The position numbers and the translations under genes were made by a program. The notes beneath the pieces were generated by a model, which made no database searches, was not told the DNA's origin, and saw nothing but the letters and a program-made list of their open reading frames with translations. DNA of 64,000 nucleotides from Amphiduros pacificus (lineage: Eukaryota > Annelida > Polychaeta > Phyllodocida > Hesionidae). The stretch covers positions 10,620,536-10,684,535 of the forward strand of contig OX439004.1 of the NCBI GenBank assembly GCA_949316495.1. The letters run 5' to 3'. Each line of letters begins with the position of its first letter. Within the stretch, counting starts at the first letter, position 1. Of the stretch, positions 1 through 13,054 are shown in pieces.

Positions 1-1448
1 ATTGGCATAAAGCATCAATGAAAGCAACAATGACATTTCCATTTTGCAAGACTAGGTAGTTCTAAGCATAGATCAGAGAGTGGCAAAATTCTTTATTTTA
101 TCAGGTATGTTCAAGTGTGTGTACACTGGACATCTGTCAATCCTGGTCATTTCCACAGAGTGTGATCAGCAGATGTCAACATTGAGACAGGCCAAATCTC
201 GTTCACATCTCGTCTACCTCAGAATAGGCTATCCGCTAACAGATTCTGAGCTTGGGAAATAGTATGGTTCAAACTTAATGTCGTCTCAGTGGCATTTATC
301 CTCTTAATGCTTCAGATGGTCTTTGCTGAATTGTGGGCATTTAGGACATCATGTTTATTTTGGTTTGAAATCTATCCACTCTATAGTTATATATGATCAC
401 ACACATGCACCTTCACACACACTCACATACATACATACATACGCACATACATGCACATACACACACCCTCATTACCATCCAACAGGGACAGCAATTCCAA
501 CAAAAGATCACCATATAATTCAAAAATGACTCCATAAAGTACAAACATATTACATGTGCTCTGAGTCAATGAATAACAAATGAAGTGGAAGAAAGCGGGT
601 GCAGGGTATCAATGCATATTTCAAAATCAAAATTGGCGGTCAATGTTGTTAAGTTCTCATGTAAAGTGCAACAGAATAATAGATATAATTAGATAATATT
701 TTCAGTGACAGCTGGACAATTTATATCGATGAAATATAAGGTTTTTTATGATGCTTCACACAACTCTGTGATTATATATTCATTGTTTTTATCATGTCTG
801 AATTAGGACATGTAAATAGGGTTCTGAATTAGGCCATGTAAATAGGGTTCAGAACTTGTCTGATATTTAGAATAGTGTACACAACAAGGCAATACATGCG
901 AGATATATTTTACTAGGATGTGATAGCAATGTGTATGTGGGTATGGGGTGGTATAAATGTTTACTTAACTATATTTATAGAAATTTGACCTGTGTCATGA
1001 ACTCTCAATGATGACAGTAAACGATGTTCTGAATCATTTCAGTTAGACAGTATCTTCTTTTGAAAAGGAAATTAATTTTGATATGATGACACTTCCTTTT
1101 GTGATGTGTTGATGTTGCTATCTTGACAAATGTGAAAAAGACGTGCAGCTCTCAACAGATTGCTTGAAATATGCTTGTCAAACAACTATGGCATGTACGA
1201 AAATTCACCCAGAGAGATGTGTGTCAGCGTTATTATAAGAAAAACCTCATATTTATCTTGACAATATTGTTTTTTACAACATTTTTTTTAATTCATTTTT
1301 TTATTTTATTTTTTTTATCATTTATTTATTTATTTATTTTTATTTTTTTCTATTACATACTTAGCTGTGGTCTAATTGTGATACGTTTCGGGGGAAATAA
1401 GTTAAAAAAAAAAAGGAAATTAAAGAATAAAAGGAATGAGACACTCAC
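1..1448. other. Non-coding flank, no gene seen
   Basis: AT-rich unique sequence. It contains a short CA/CATA-rich simple stretch near 399-468 and long T and A runs near 1260-1420, which lie just beyond the splice donor of the minus-strand exon at 1449-1650 and are therefore probably intronic. The short open frames here lack recognisable domains or splice signals. Confidence 0.6.
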
Positions 1449-1650
1449 CATCGTTTGGATGTGGTTTACTGAGTACGTCCCGTTTGCATTGTTCCTCGGC
1501 TTCCAGCAAGGCTTGGTCCTCATCAGACAGGGTGTAAGCCCCGGTCCCCGGCATGATGTCTGTTACCACCACACTGCCGTGATGTCTCCCCGGCTCCCCG
1601 CTCACGCCGTCAGCCAGGCCATCAGCGGTTATCGCCCTCCAACTCCGCGT
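1449..1650 (-). CDS. Orphan internal coding exon of an unidentified gene
   Basis: Read on the minus strand, this 202-nt GC-rich island is bounded by a good acceptor (TTTGCTGTTGTTACCAG ending at plus position 1651) and a consensus donor (GATG then GTGAGT, plus 1443-1448). The frame starting at the first exon base is fully open for 67 codons, giving phase 0 in and phase 1 out. The peptide is hydrophilic: it starts TRSWRAITADG, has a Gly-rich middle around GEPGRHHGSVVV, then TDIMPGTGAYTLSDEDQALL and an acidic-to-basic tail ending SKPHPND. Its base composition contrasts sharply with the AT-rich flanks, which supports coding. There is no membrane segment or catalytic motif, and I do not recognise the family. 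Neighbouring exons would lie on the minus strand on either side; none was found nearby, so introns must be long. The plus-strand open frame across this region is a shadow. Confidence 0.68.
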
Positions 1651-2250
1651 CTGGTAACAACAGCAAATGTGGATATGTTAAAAATGGGATTTAAAATAAT
1701 CCACCGCGTTCACACTTCCGCTGTGAGGTAATAGTCTCCTTCAAAAAAGTTTCTTTTTTAAGCTGTACGGGGATGAAATCAAAATATTTGTTATCTCTCT
1801 TTTTATATGTAATCCACTATTCTGTGATTAATGTCTCATAAAATGAGAAGATCAACAAGGAAGTGTAAAGTTTGTCTTATCTCTCTACAAAATAAAATGA
1901 AACCTTGTGCTGTCACTCTTCAATAAAGTATTCCTAAGATTAGTAAAGTGTGAAAAGCAGAGTAGCTTCCTTGATCGCGTCAAGTCATCTACTGAATCCT
2001 TCTATTGCATGTCCAGTGTGGCAGTCCCCAACCTGGCAGTATATGTGTGCCTCAAAACAAGACAATACAAAAGTTGTAGGAGTCTTTGAACAAGGAATTG
2101 TCCAGGAAATGGGAGAACGATCCGTCAGCGGCAGTCATTCATTCGCATGTGCCGGATTGATTAGAGTTTGACGTTATTTATCCTTTAATGTGGGCTGGCA
2201 TCGTGTTAGTGTGCACGACAGATGAATGACAAAGCTTGTCTATCTTCCTA

Positions 2251-2251
<1 letters not shown>

Positions 2252-2299
<48 letters not shown>
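2252..2299. repeat. (CA)n microsatellite
   Basis: About 24 uninterrupted CA dinucleotides, followed by an impure CA/GT stretch. Confidence 0.95.
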
Positions 2300-2302
<3 letters not shown>

Positions 2303-4179
2303 ACACGCACTACTCAAGTTGTAAGCAAAATGTTGGTATTCTCAGCATCTGGCGGTCCAATAGTGATACAAATTCTCTCATGTGTAATAAACCATTTAAT
2401 GTTAATTATGAGCGTGCGTTAATTACTGCGATGAGATCAATAAGACAAATGGCAAGAAACCACTACCGGAGTGAGATTTCAACGTGAGATGAACTTATTT
2501 CCCGGCAGCCCATGCGTGTGGGATGAAGCTGTGGGGAGGGGATGCTATTTGGTACGTCTTCTCATGTGCCTCGCTCTGGGTTGGACATGGGAGGTCGCAG
2601 ATATTTATGGTCACTAAGTGGAGGATGTTAGTTCTGGGGCAAAGTACATCGTCAATCTCTCTCCCACTACCCTAAATTATTCATAAATATCGAGTTTTTA
2701 TGAAAATTATCGGGAGAGAATATCTGAGAATAACTTGCACTGCTTTGGTTATATAATAATTGTATATTTACAGTCAACAAGCAACTGGTCAGCTCAGTTT
2801 GTTCACTGCTTTCATTGATCATTTTCCTGTGATAGTAAATGTACATTACCAATGGTCGCAGCTGAAGTTACTATTACTTGGAACCTTTTTTCACTCAAAC
2901 AGTGAAGGTAGGCAGCGATGAGAAACATTTATTTCTTTCCCTTGGCCTTTTATGAATTGCTAACAACCGAAAAGAGATATATGAACTTTTATTGACAAGA
3001 TATTTACTCTATCAATTATGCTAAAGTTATCGTAGCTTATCGGATGAAAATAGATGTAAGAAGTTCAGAACCTCGGTCATATGACATGTTTCAAACTCTG
3101 AGTTGATCACCAGTTGCTTTTGCACGATCAGGTCCATCAAGAACAAAAGTCCTAGGCCGAAAAAAACATTTTCTCTGTTTATTTATGTGCACTTTAAGTA
3201 TGATGCATCAGCCAGATTTGAAAGGTGAAGTCATATTGCTCTCACTTACTGGTATATTGAACATATTGATATGACAGGTTCTCAAGGTATTCAACTGTGT
3301 ACACCTTTTGTCTCCAACATAGTGCATATTTTGGAAGGATGATATTTTGCATGACCACCCAAACTGAATGTAACTAATAATGGACGAGTCAGTCGTGGCG
3401 GGCACAGACCTTAGCCGGTCTGTATGATATTGTAACGACCCCTGGTGGGGTGTCACTTAACTAATCTTGCTCCAACTCATTGGCCCCTGTAAAAATACAT
3501 TCAGAAACTAAATGGCTTCTGTATAATTTACATGGCGATACTATCCTCAAGCCAATAGTGAGCAAAGAGTTTCAATTTGCTTTTGATATTATATACCTGC
3601 AAAATTGAGATCATAGAAGTTTTGGGTTCAAACTGACTGCTCATGACTGTTCATAAAATATTGGTGTTGAATTGACATGGGCCTGTTCCGTCATGCTATG
3701 AGCCGTTATGCTATTCAAGCCACTTCCGGAAATGAGTTTTAAATGCAGATATTTGATTTGCTCAAAACCAGTCAGGAAGACAAATTTGGTTAAATATGAA
3801 ATTCACACTAGCGCGGATGAATATAATAAGCATATGTGAGTCGTCCTCCTGATTTCCGGTTATGTTTTATGAGGAAATAGCCTGTTGTACCTTGTGCGGT
3901 TCTGTCATGTTCTGAAGGTCTTTTATGACTTATGACTTATTCCGATCTAAGAGAAGAAGTATCATCTGGATAACTCCCAGGGCAGTTAATATTCTCATAA
4001 CGCAAGTAGAAAGCATAGCATGAAAACATTTGTCTCACTTGGTATTTGCTGGCATTTTATTTATTTTGTCTGTTTGTACAAAATTATCTGAAAGTGGCTA
4101 CATTACCTATTAGCCATATGCATAAATATCACAAATAGTCTTCGGGGTTGACATTTAATTCGATAAAATGGAGACTCTC

Positions 4180-4232
4180 TTTGGGGTTTACGTCACCTCA
4201 AAAATAATTTCAGCCACTTCATGATGAAACCC
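4180..4232 (-). mobile_element. SINE 3'-tail fragment (degraded)
   Basis: The stretch reads GGGGTTTACGTCACCT, then an A/T-rich part, then TTTCAGCCACTTCATGATGA. This follows the order of the reverse-complemented 3' end of the full SINEs (GGGGTTTTACATCACTTTC then TTTCAGTCATTTC). It is short and diverged, with no head and no target-site duplication. Confidence 0.4.
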
Positions 4233-6230
4233 CCAAAAAACATTTTATCGGTCTGTAGAAATGAAATATGAAGAGAGAACTTAATTAAAAGAATAAAACT
4301 TATTTATTTTGTAGATATATGATAGTAAGTAAACATCTATGACTTTCCACAGAAACATTGGGATCCGATAACTGATTAATGTTCACATAACAATTAGAAT
4401 TCCTGATATTGTGAAGATTGACATAAACTAAAGGAACAGTTAATTCATCTGGAAAAATGCTTCAATTTGGAGAGAACAATTACATCATCCCACAATCTAG
4501 AGGGAATAATTAACTCATCTTAAACAGGCTACAACCTACAGGGAACAATTAAATCATCTTGTAAACATTCTCCAATCTGTTGGGAATAATTTAATTATTT
4601 GGTAAACAGGTAATAATGTGGAGACTTAAGCCAAAATAGATGGCAAAAGTTGAGTACTACCATTCTATATGAATCTTTGTTAGAGCGCTAGGGAAGATAA
4701 ATGAAGCCAAGTCAACCACTGGAATATAACTACTGTAAACATGCACCTGAAAAAATAGAATCATTGGCTTTTCAATATTTCCCCTTTTTGTTTGCAATTT
4801 GTACTTATAACTAATAGTTTGGAATGGACAAATAATCATTTGGAGGCAAAATAACATTCAAACAAATCCTAAATCAATTCCCAACAATTTACTACTCATC
4901 TTATTTATGGTGTAATCTTAAAGGATCGAGTTTGTTTTCTACCAATCAGAGCACCTTTCTCCCTATTTTTCTCTCACATCTCAGCAATATTGCTTTTACC
5001 AATTTCCTCCACGCCCCACCCCAATGATCAATGGCCCTTCCCTGATATGATATGAGGTGCGTGATGTATAGCTAGACGGCTAATTCAGCTCGCATGTTTA
5101 CAAGTTGTCCTGTGTGATCTTAAGAGCACCACTTTAGATTGACTTTATATTCTCACTCAGTCAAGGCGAGTGTTCCCTCTACTTGTGTGCACTGCTTGCT
5201 TGGGTCAGTTCCTGTTTGTTTTCAGTTGTGTGTGGTGAAAAATACAAAACGTCAGCATGAGGCAAGTATCAGTGGACAATACCTCAGTCACACCAAGGCT
5301 GCAATTTTACTATTTTGCAGAGTTAACTGCAGAGTTACTATTTTGTCAAGAGAAAAACAAGGAAGCGCCGAGAAGCAGCACTGTAAGGTCTCCTGGTACG
5401 CATGGATGACCTAGTTGTCACTCAAGAGTTACTCCAAGGTCACAAAAGGTCGACAAAGGATAACTGATTTGAACACCAACAAATCAGTGGCGTTCTTAAT
5501 TGGTAATACCCCTGTCACCCCAGCGCTACGTCAGAACTGCCATTTGCTATGGCTGTGTGTTGGATATTTGATAAAACGTGATAAACCTCTGTTAATTAAG
5601 TCTGATATCTATTGGACAGGCTTATGTTAGTTAGTATTTGGGTGTGGATGAGCCTTTACAGAACAGGCACCCATAGTCCTATTGTGACACCCACACAAAC
5701 ATCTTTGCACATGATTATGGCCATTTAACAAAGGCGTCAATGAGAGTCCTCTAATTAATCATTAGTTCCAAATCAAAAAGGAAATCACATGAAATAAATA
5801 CAGCTTGAAATCTTTCAATGTTTAAACTCTTAATTAAAAAATAGCTTTCAATATCTTTTGAATGACAGGAACCGGTCCCTAAGAACTGTGAATATTCCCA
5901 TTCTGTGAAATGATTTTCATTTATCATGCCATGTAAGCTTAATTGTTTCCATTCCAGGCTGTAATCAGATTGTGATATGCTTTATCAGATGAGGTGATTC
6001 AATATTGCTTTAAACAAAAGCCGATAAGAAATAAAGTAAAAAAGACGTACATCTGAGTGCATTTGTTGACATAGTTCTGATAAGTCTGAAGCTGACAGGA
6101 TCATAAGCTTCTATTGTATAAGAAATAATATCGGACAGATCATAGAGTACTCAATCAGCCAGCTGCCAATATAAGTAGGAACCACAACCAAATGTGAAAA
6201 AGCTCAGATGATTCCATACTGCAGGTTTTG

Positions 6231-6501
6231 ACACAGCTAGCTATAGAGCTACAGGATTCTACACTGGTAGTTTAAGGACAGCTAGCTCCAAGACTGCAAG
6301 ATTCTACACTGGTAGTTTAAGGACAGCTAGCTCCAAGACTGCAAGATTCTACACTCCCTGTTTAAGCACATCTAGCTCCAAGACTGCAGGATTTTACACT
6401 GCCTGTTTAAGCAAAGCTAGCCACGAGACTGTAGGATTCTACACTGCCAGTTTAAGCAGAATTAGCTTCAAGGCTGCAAGATTCTACACTGCCTGTTTGA
6501 G
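6231..6501. repeat. 45-bp tandem repeat, six copies
   Basis: Six diverged copies of a 45-bp unit built around CTAGCTCCAAGACTGCA and GATTCTACACTG, each ending in TTTAAG. The second and third copies are nearly identical, so the array grew locally. Confidence 0.85.
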
Positions 6502-9176
6502 CTATCACTGCCAGGTGTAGCTCTTTATAAGAATAAACATATGCTCTAATTCTATGAAGCAATGCATGACGCAAGGTATCATTAATCCTTGTGTCAAGGT
6601 TTTCACTCACAAACCACTTCCTTAGCACATTTATTTGTCGTACCACTCACTAGCAAAACTTATACCGATGTCGTACAGGCTACATTGATATATTTTCACA
6701 TATGACTTCCGGTGGGCAGGAGGTGGTGTGGAATGTTGAACTCACCCACAATATTAATTGTAAGACAATTATATTATTAGTAAATGTAGGATTTCACTTT
6801 GGTAAATGTCACTCAGTAGAGGGATCTCACTCGTCCTTCAGACTCTTCCACCAGAACCAACTTGAGAGATTTGTTAGCCTGAACACTGCACTCACATGTT
6901 CTTGCCTTACCCTTCACAGAGGAGATTTCTTATGCACACAAAGAATGACACTTTACTCTCATAAAATGCAGTGTTGTCCCGACCCGCTGAGAATCCCTTT
7001 CATATTAGATATACAACTAATCACCTGTATCATGTACTTTAAGTGATGGGCTTGTTTGTCTGGCTCATAGTCTGAGGTATCAATACCAAACTGGATCCTA
7101 CTTCTCAAAGGCAGACAGTAAATATATATATGAATATGTGCATGATCTATCCGTCTCATTATGAGATATAGCTGTCATTAGAACAGTTGAAGGTGTTATA
7201 GAAAAGAGAATATTTGTAATGGAATGAAGCTATAATTGAAATACACAGAGTGTGAGGATACATCTTCTAATATATATTTACATAAAATTATATTTTCATA
7301 TAAATTGTGCAGGCCTGTTTCATTAAAATGTGCAGGCCTGTTTGCAGGCTTGATATGCTTGAACACCTCAACAATAATTAGTATAAAGTATGCAGGTCTG
7401 TAATGATGACGGGGGCCTGGGCACCATATGGTTTAATTATCACATATTTCTTTCACATCAAGGCCACAGACCTGTCTGTCCCAGTAGGTAGCACACAGGT
7501 TCTTTTGATTAAGAAGCTTGCCTTCCTGACAAGGGACCTCGCCACTGACACGTGCAGTGTTTAACAGGAGGAGTTAATGTGAAGTCAGAGGGAATTCCGG
7601 GACAAGGAAGTATGTTGAAGTGGTCAAATCATTGACATTTTAAAGTTATGTTTTTAGAGCCTTTGGAACCGGATGAGAACCAAAAGGCATGAGGATTATA
7701 GTTGTAAAAAAACTATTTACAAAGGAACATGAGTAAATCAAGATGAAATACGCCATGGCTATTGCAGTCTGATACAAGAAAGTCAAATGATAAATGTTTA
7801 AAGGTATATCAAACTATAATCACGGTATAAAGACTTGCTTCTTAATCATAGATGATTCAAATTGTACGTTTCAATACGATAGCAATTATGAAAATTAAAT
7901 GGGTCACTATAAGAAAAGAAATAAATTATATCTGAATTGATCAATCTCAAGAGAAGAAAAATCGTATTTATAATTAATCTGAACTGATAAAATCATATAA
8001 CTTGAGATGTACATGCATCAAGATGAACTTGGTGAGGATGACTGGTTGGGGTTTCATTCTAATTAGCGTGTCCTTGAGAGGGGATTATGACTTTGATACT
8101 CATTCCATCAAGCTCATGTGGCATTTGGTGCCTCTATCTCATTATTGAGCCGAGGCTGTGATGGACTGCGATGACACATAGGAAACTGTATATTAAATGG
8201 TACAGAACTATCACAGGTGAATCAATACGGGACTGATCGAAAGCCTGGCTGTCATGTTAGCTGTGATGACCATTTTTGTAACGTTTGTGGACATTTCCCG
8301 GAAATTCCTGCAATTTGCTTATAAATGATTATTTTATGTAATTTCAGTCAACAGAGAACAGTTTTTAGAGAAGAGTCAATGCAGCAAAAGGAATGCATAG
8401 TATTTTACACAATATGGCGGACTGACTCTACCACCCGCACATTGCTTACTCCCCTATTGACAATACTACATCCTGCCCAGTATCACACCCAGTAGTAGTG
8501 TGAGACGATCGAGCTTGAGGGAGAGACACAGATAATTCCCCGTCCTCACTGCATAAACTGAGAAAGTCATCACAGGTGAACACGAATGTATCTGATCTTA
8601 TAGCTTGAGATTCTTTCCCACAAGCTCTTATTACCGTAAAGAATATCTGTATAATTAAATGTATTATTATTATTAAAGTTAATTTGTTCAAAGAATAGAA
8701 AACAATTTGAACATGACAGTGTATGCTTTTGGTTCGAGGAATGTGGATGTTCACATTATTTCCAGCAATCTTCTAAGTTATTTGGCTAAAAATTTTCAAT
8801 GATCCTATAAAAGAATGATTCAGAATATTCTGCCTGTCATTCTACACAAAGAAAAGGCATTGAAGGCTCGCCAGCCTGCGCACGCATGGCATGATCTGAT
8901 GAAGACCCACATAAAGACATCATGCGCATCTCATCAAAGATTTCAATACACTTATTCCGGTTCCGGAGCCGTCTTGCCTGCAAGGCAAAATAGGTGCTGT
9001 TTGAAAAGACTAGTTAAATGTGACATTTTCACCATAATCTAATTACCAAAAACATCAGTTGCACATCAAGGGGGATGCACAGATCAGCACTAAACCAAAA
9101 AGAGAGAGATTATTTTTATGATACATGACCAACAGATATCAGATATACTCTACATATGAGAATCTGTACATGTACA

Positions 9177-9268
9177 TGTCAAGGACCTGCGACATGGCAA
9201 GTCGTTAAGGCAGCTCTGTATCTACTACAAGTAGGTCTCGTCGTGATATGACTGAATTGATGATGAAG
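9177..9268 (+). mobile_element. SINE body fragment (3' half)
   Basis: It matches the conserved body of the window's SINE family (GTCAAGGACCTGCGACATG, GGCAG, CTACAAGTAGGTCTCGTC, ATGACTGAA). The tRNA-like head and most of the tail are missing, consistent with an old 5'-truncated copy. Confidence 0.7.
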
Positions 9269-11639
9269 CCCTACACATATGCACACACACACACACACAC
9301 ACAAGACTGACGTTTACAGCTTATAATCGTGTAATCATATTATGTAGCCTTCCAAATATCAGATACTGTTCAAGAGAAAGCTTTTAAACACACACGAAAA
9401 TGCACACGCACCCATAAACATACACTACATTAAAACACACTTCCTATCCCCACTCAGATTCTAAGACATGTACCATAAACGTGCACACAGGAGCAAACAC
9501 CCTCTCCAAATGTAGAAATTTTGACCAAAAGTCTTGAGATATAAGTGCATTATTTCTACAATGCTGCATGTTGAATTAGAAAATCCCTGGATCCGCCACT
9601 GCAAACTTTAATAAAGATGTGGTTGGCTTAGAGATTCTTATAACACACATCAGATAGAGTTCTTCAAACATTATTTAAGAAAGTGGTTTCTCTCAGGCTT
9701 TTCATTCCGATTATCTCTCTGCATGTGAAATATTAGGTTGGTTTTTTTTTTATAAAAAGCTTCCCTGTGCTTGAAGCTTTGTCAATGCACTGGCAAACAA
9801 TCAACTGTACATGTGGCAAATGGTTTGAAAAATGCTTTTGACATCAAGGGCTATCGTTCTGGTCAACATTTTTAAAATATGTTCTTCATCCAATACGATT
9901 AGCACAAAAATATGGGTTGCAGATGTTATAATTAAATAAGATAAATTGCAATGTCTAGATTTTATTTTGCATTGTATGCATAGTAAGTTAGATTGTAAAG
10001 ATATAAGACGACTTTATTTCATAGCAAAATACTTGATCATTATTTCATCTATTAAAAGGTGAGCGAGCTGTTCGCTTATAGCTTTATGTTAGTCTTTCAC
10101 GTATCATCTGTGCCAGTGGTGTAATTGTAGGAAAGTTAAAGCAGATTCAGTTCTCACATTTCTGACAATAACTTTGCCAAACAACGAACAATATACCTCT
10201 GTAGCATAGGAATAAATTGATTCTTTTCCAGAATATCACACAGACGGATATTTTCTCGTTATATGCAGCACAGGTTATCTATAGGCTATCATATATACCA
10301 TGTCATGTTTCCAATTTTATATATTAAAAAATTTCGTGTTATGAGTTCCTGTTTAGAAAATCAGATCTAACATTGGTGTTCTCTGCAATAAGTGACTTTC
10401 TTCGTGATATCGGTCTGAAATTAATTTTTAGTATCGCTGGTCCTCAGTGTTGATCATTATCATTTTATATATTTGATTTTTTAAATCCTATCTTATAGAT
10501 ATAGTTTAAATACAGTGCTAATTTAACATTGGGATACAATTCAGAGTAATTCTACAATTTTCAGGACGTCCCCCGCTCTCATTTCGATTTCGACCTTTTA
10601 CTTTCTCGGTGTACATAACATTGAGCTTGCCAAAATTTCAAAACAACATGACGGTAGAATACGCATTTGTGAGGCTCTGTTTTGATTACTATAATATACT
10701 TCAAACAAAAGGAAATGTATTCATACAAGGCAATTCTATTACAGGCGATCCTATGAAGATGCGGAATGTGTAGTTCAACTTCTATTTATATTGAAATGTT
10801 AGGAACTAGCAAGATGAGTATTAGTTCTGGTGATTGTAATTACAGCGTAGAAGCATTCCAGAGGCATTTCACATACCAAGGATGTTAATAATAATTAACA
10901 TTATATGAGTGTAAAACATGTAAAATCCATAATTGGGAAGAGTTACTCATGCTTCAGGTCTATCATCACACAAAGCTCTTTTTGCCTTGGAGCAAAGCCT
11001 TTGAGGAACACAAAGATGTAGTCAAGTACTGTCTGAGTAATACTTATGAGAAATGCCTTTACCCCGTTATCCCGCGACCTTGCTTCTCTGTCTGCCTTGC
11101 CGCTTTATTAAGCTGGAAAAGGTTGAGGGCCATCAGAGGGCTCAACAGACTTTTGTTGCTGCAATATGATGGCTTTGTTAACAAATTACATGGTTGGATA
11201 GTAATGTTCTTTTTATTCCCTGTTTGTATCAATACAGGCACCTCATACTACGTTTTCAACTATGATTCCCACGTTCAGAAAACAGTGTTAAATTGGTGAC
11301 TACAAATTTTGCTGAGCCTTTTCAAAAAGAATGATAAGAACACCATCAATGTGTGAGAGGAATAAGATGGTTTACCTTTCACTTTGAAATTAAATGCAAT
11401 ATATATCCCCCTCAAATCAATCAGGATATACAATTCTGGGGAAAATGGTGAGCTTCTAACAAAAAAACACATGGATTTTCTTTCCTTTTCCTGCACCTTT
11501 TAAAAACTACTATTTTAACACACACACACATACATTTTGATTATCTGGAAAACTCTCGCTTTGGAATGATTATACACCAATCCGATGGACAAGTGATGTT
11601 TTGAGGTAAATGTTCAGAATTGATGAATTGTTATGACCG

Positions 11640-11745
11640 ATAGGATGATTAGAATCCACGTTTGTATTGAAATATATTTCCAGGCGAAATGCTGAGTGTG
11701 CAATTTCGCCATGTGTGATGTAAAATGCATATAATCAGATCTGTG
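11640..11745 (-). repeat. Dispersed repeat, copy 1 (inverted relative to 19704)
   Basis: The reverse complement shares an ordered series of blocks with 19704-19795: CTGATTATATGCATTT, then CACTC or CACTCA, then GCCTGGA, then TTTC-ATACAAAC. The two copies lie in opposite orientation about 8 kb apart. The family is not identified. Confidence 0.55.
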
Positions 11746-13016
11746 AGACACAAGATTAAGCTTTGTACTGGACAATTCCATGTCACCCTGATATAAAAAA
11801 TATATCTTATCAGGTGCAAAAATCTCCAGGATGAGCAAGGGAGAATTATTTTTTATTTTTTTCCGTTTTAGTTTACCTTTTATAGAATTTAAGTATGTGT
11901 TTTTTTGAGGAAATCCATATCTTAGCTCTGATTTATACATGGTTCCATTTACTCTTTTATCATTATATAATTGACTATATATTGCAAAGTAAAGGATTCT
12001 ATGGAGTTGGAACTTAATATAATGGCATAATACAAACAAAGTAACAAATCTACCCACATGAGAGCCCCAGTAAGGTCATTACATAACAAAGTCAACTGAT
12101 TTAATACCAATTGTTAACTGTATGTGCCGAATGTGACAAACAATCTTGTGTCAAATTTGATTCGTAAATAGATTTAAGATATATTGCTATTATATGTTTG
12201 TTCAATAATAAAATAAGAAAGTGATGTTGCCCTTTTGTATTTGAACATCACAAATGTTGGTTTTGTTTCTTGTGGATTATACTTTAATGAACAGTATAAA
12301 CGGTTTAAATGCAACGAAATGAAGGTTTATTTTAACCAAAACATATAGATATTGATAGACTCAATGTCATGCAACAAGTAGGCAACAGTGTGGAATACAG
12401 CGGCTGTTTTGTCTGAAAATGTTTGTGACCTATATTTAGGGTTAAGTAAAGGTAGAAAAGTGGACAGCTCCACAAGGACAGTCCCTGAAAAAAATGACTT
12501 CACAATTTCATTTTTTATTATTTCATTATCAACTGAGCAGCCTAAGTGCATAAGGCATCATAATATTATTGAATATATAACAATTCATCAAATTATATCA
12601 TCAACGTAAAAGCTTGATTGCACATGAAGTAAGGCGCAATTGTATTGTAAAACTGTGAAGAACATTTCAAAAGTGACTGGTTTTTTTTAAATTGTAGCAG
12701 TGTGGCAGGTACCTCAGTGGCTTGGACGACGTGGCCATCGCGTTTTATTGTCTGATCACGAAGCCAAGTACAATTTGCTAAATCTGAGCCCATCACTCGG
12801 TGGTTATTGGCCCGCCATATCGGTGTGCAGGATTAACCTTAGGTTGGCTTCCTAATATTGCTGTAGTTTAATAACAGCAAAGCACTGCCAACCAATGTCC
12901 CCTTTCTGGATAAAATGATGTGGTTCAGTCAATTTTACAACAGCATATAGTTTGTGCTGATCAATGTGTTTAGGCACTCTGCTATTCATTTATTTGTGAA
13001 TATAGGTTTCTTAAGA

Positions 13017-13018
<2 letters not shown>

Positions 13019-13041
<23 letters not shown>
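13019..13041. repeat. (TA)n microsatellite
   Basis: A pure TA run directly before the large 16-bp array. Confidence 0.9.
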
Positions 13042-13049
<8 letters not shown>

Positions 13050-13054
13050 TACAT

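Larger units (their letters stand above)
1651..6230. other. Non-coding, mostly unique sequence
   Basis: No supported gene. It holds a (CA)n microsatellite near 2252-2299 and a short stretch at 4180-4232 resembling the reverse-complement tail of the window's SINE. A mildly GC-richer patch at 5130-5640 has two consecutive open frames (91 and 71 codons) without domain, splice or codon evidence. Confidence 0.5.
6502..13018. other. Non-coding, mostly unique sequence
   Basis: No supported gene. It contains a SINE 3' fragment (9177-9268) followed by a short CA run, a dispersed-repeat match near 11640-11745, and several short open frames without splice support. Two GC-richer minus-strand frames look faintly exon-like. 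One at about 8446-8650 encodes a Cys- and Ser-rich peptide ending in a stop; the other, at about 12690-12800, is followed by GAG-GTACCTG. Neither has a clear pair of splice sites. Confidence 0.5.

Noticed and set aside
1171-1731. 186-codon plus-strand frame
   Set aside because: Its first half is a translated T-rich tract and its second half is the antisense of the better supported minus-strand exon.
8446-8754. Minus-strand Cys/Ser-rich frame as an exon
   Set aside because: The composition is slightly exon-like, but no convincing acceptor and donor pair brackets it.
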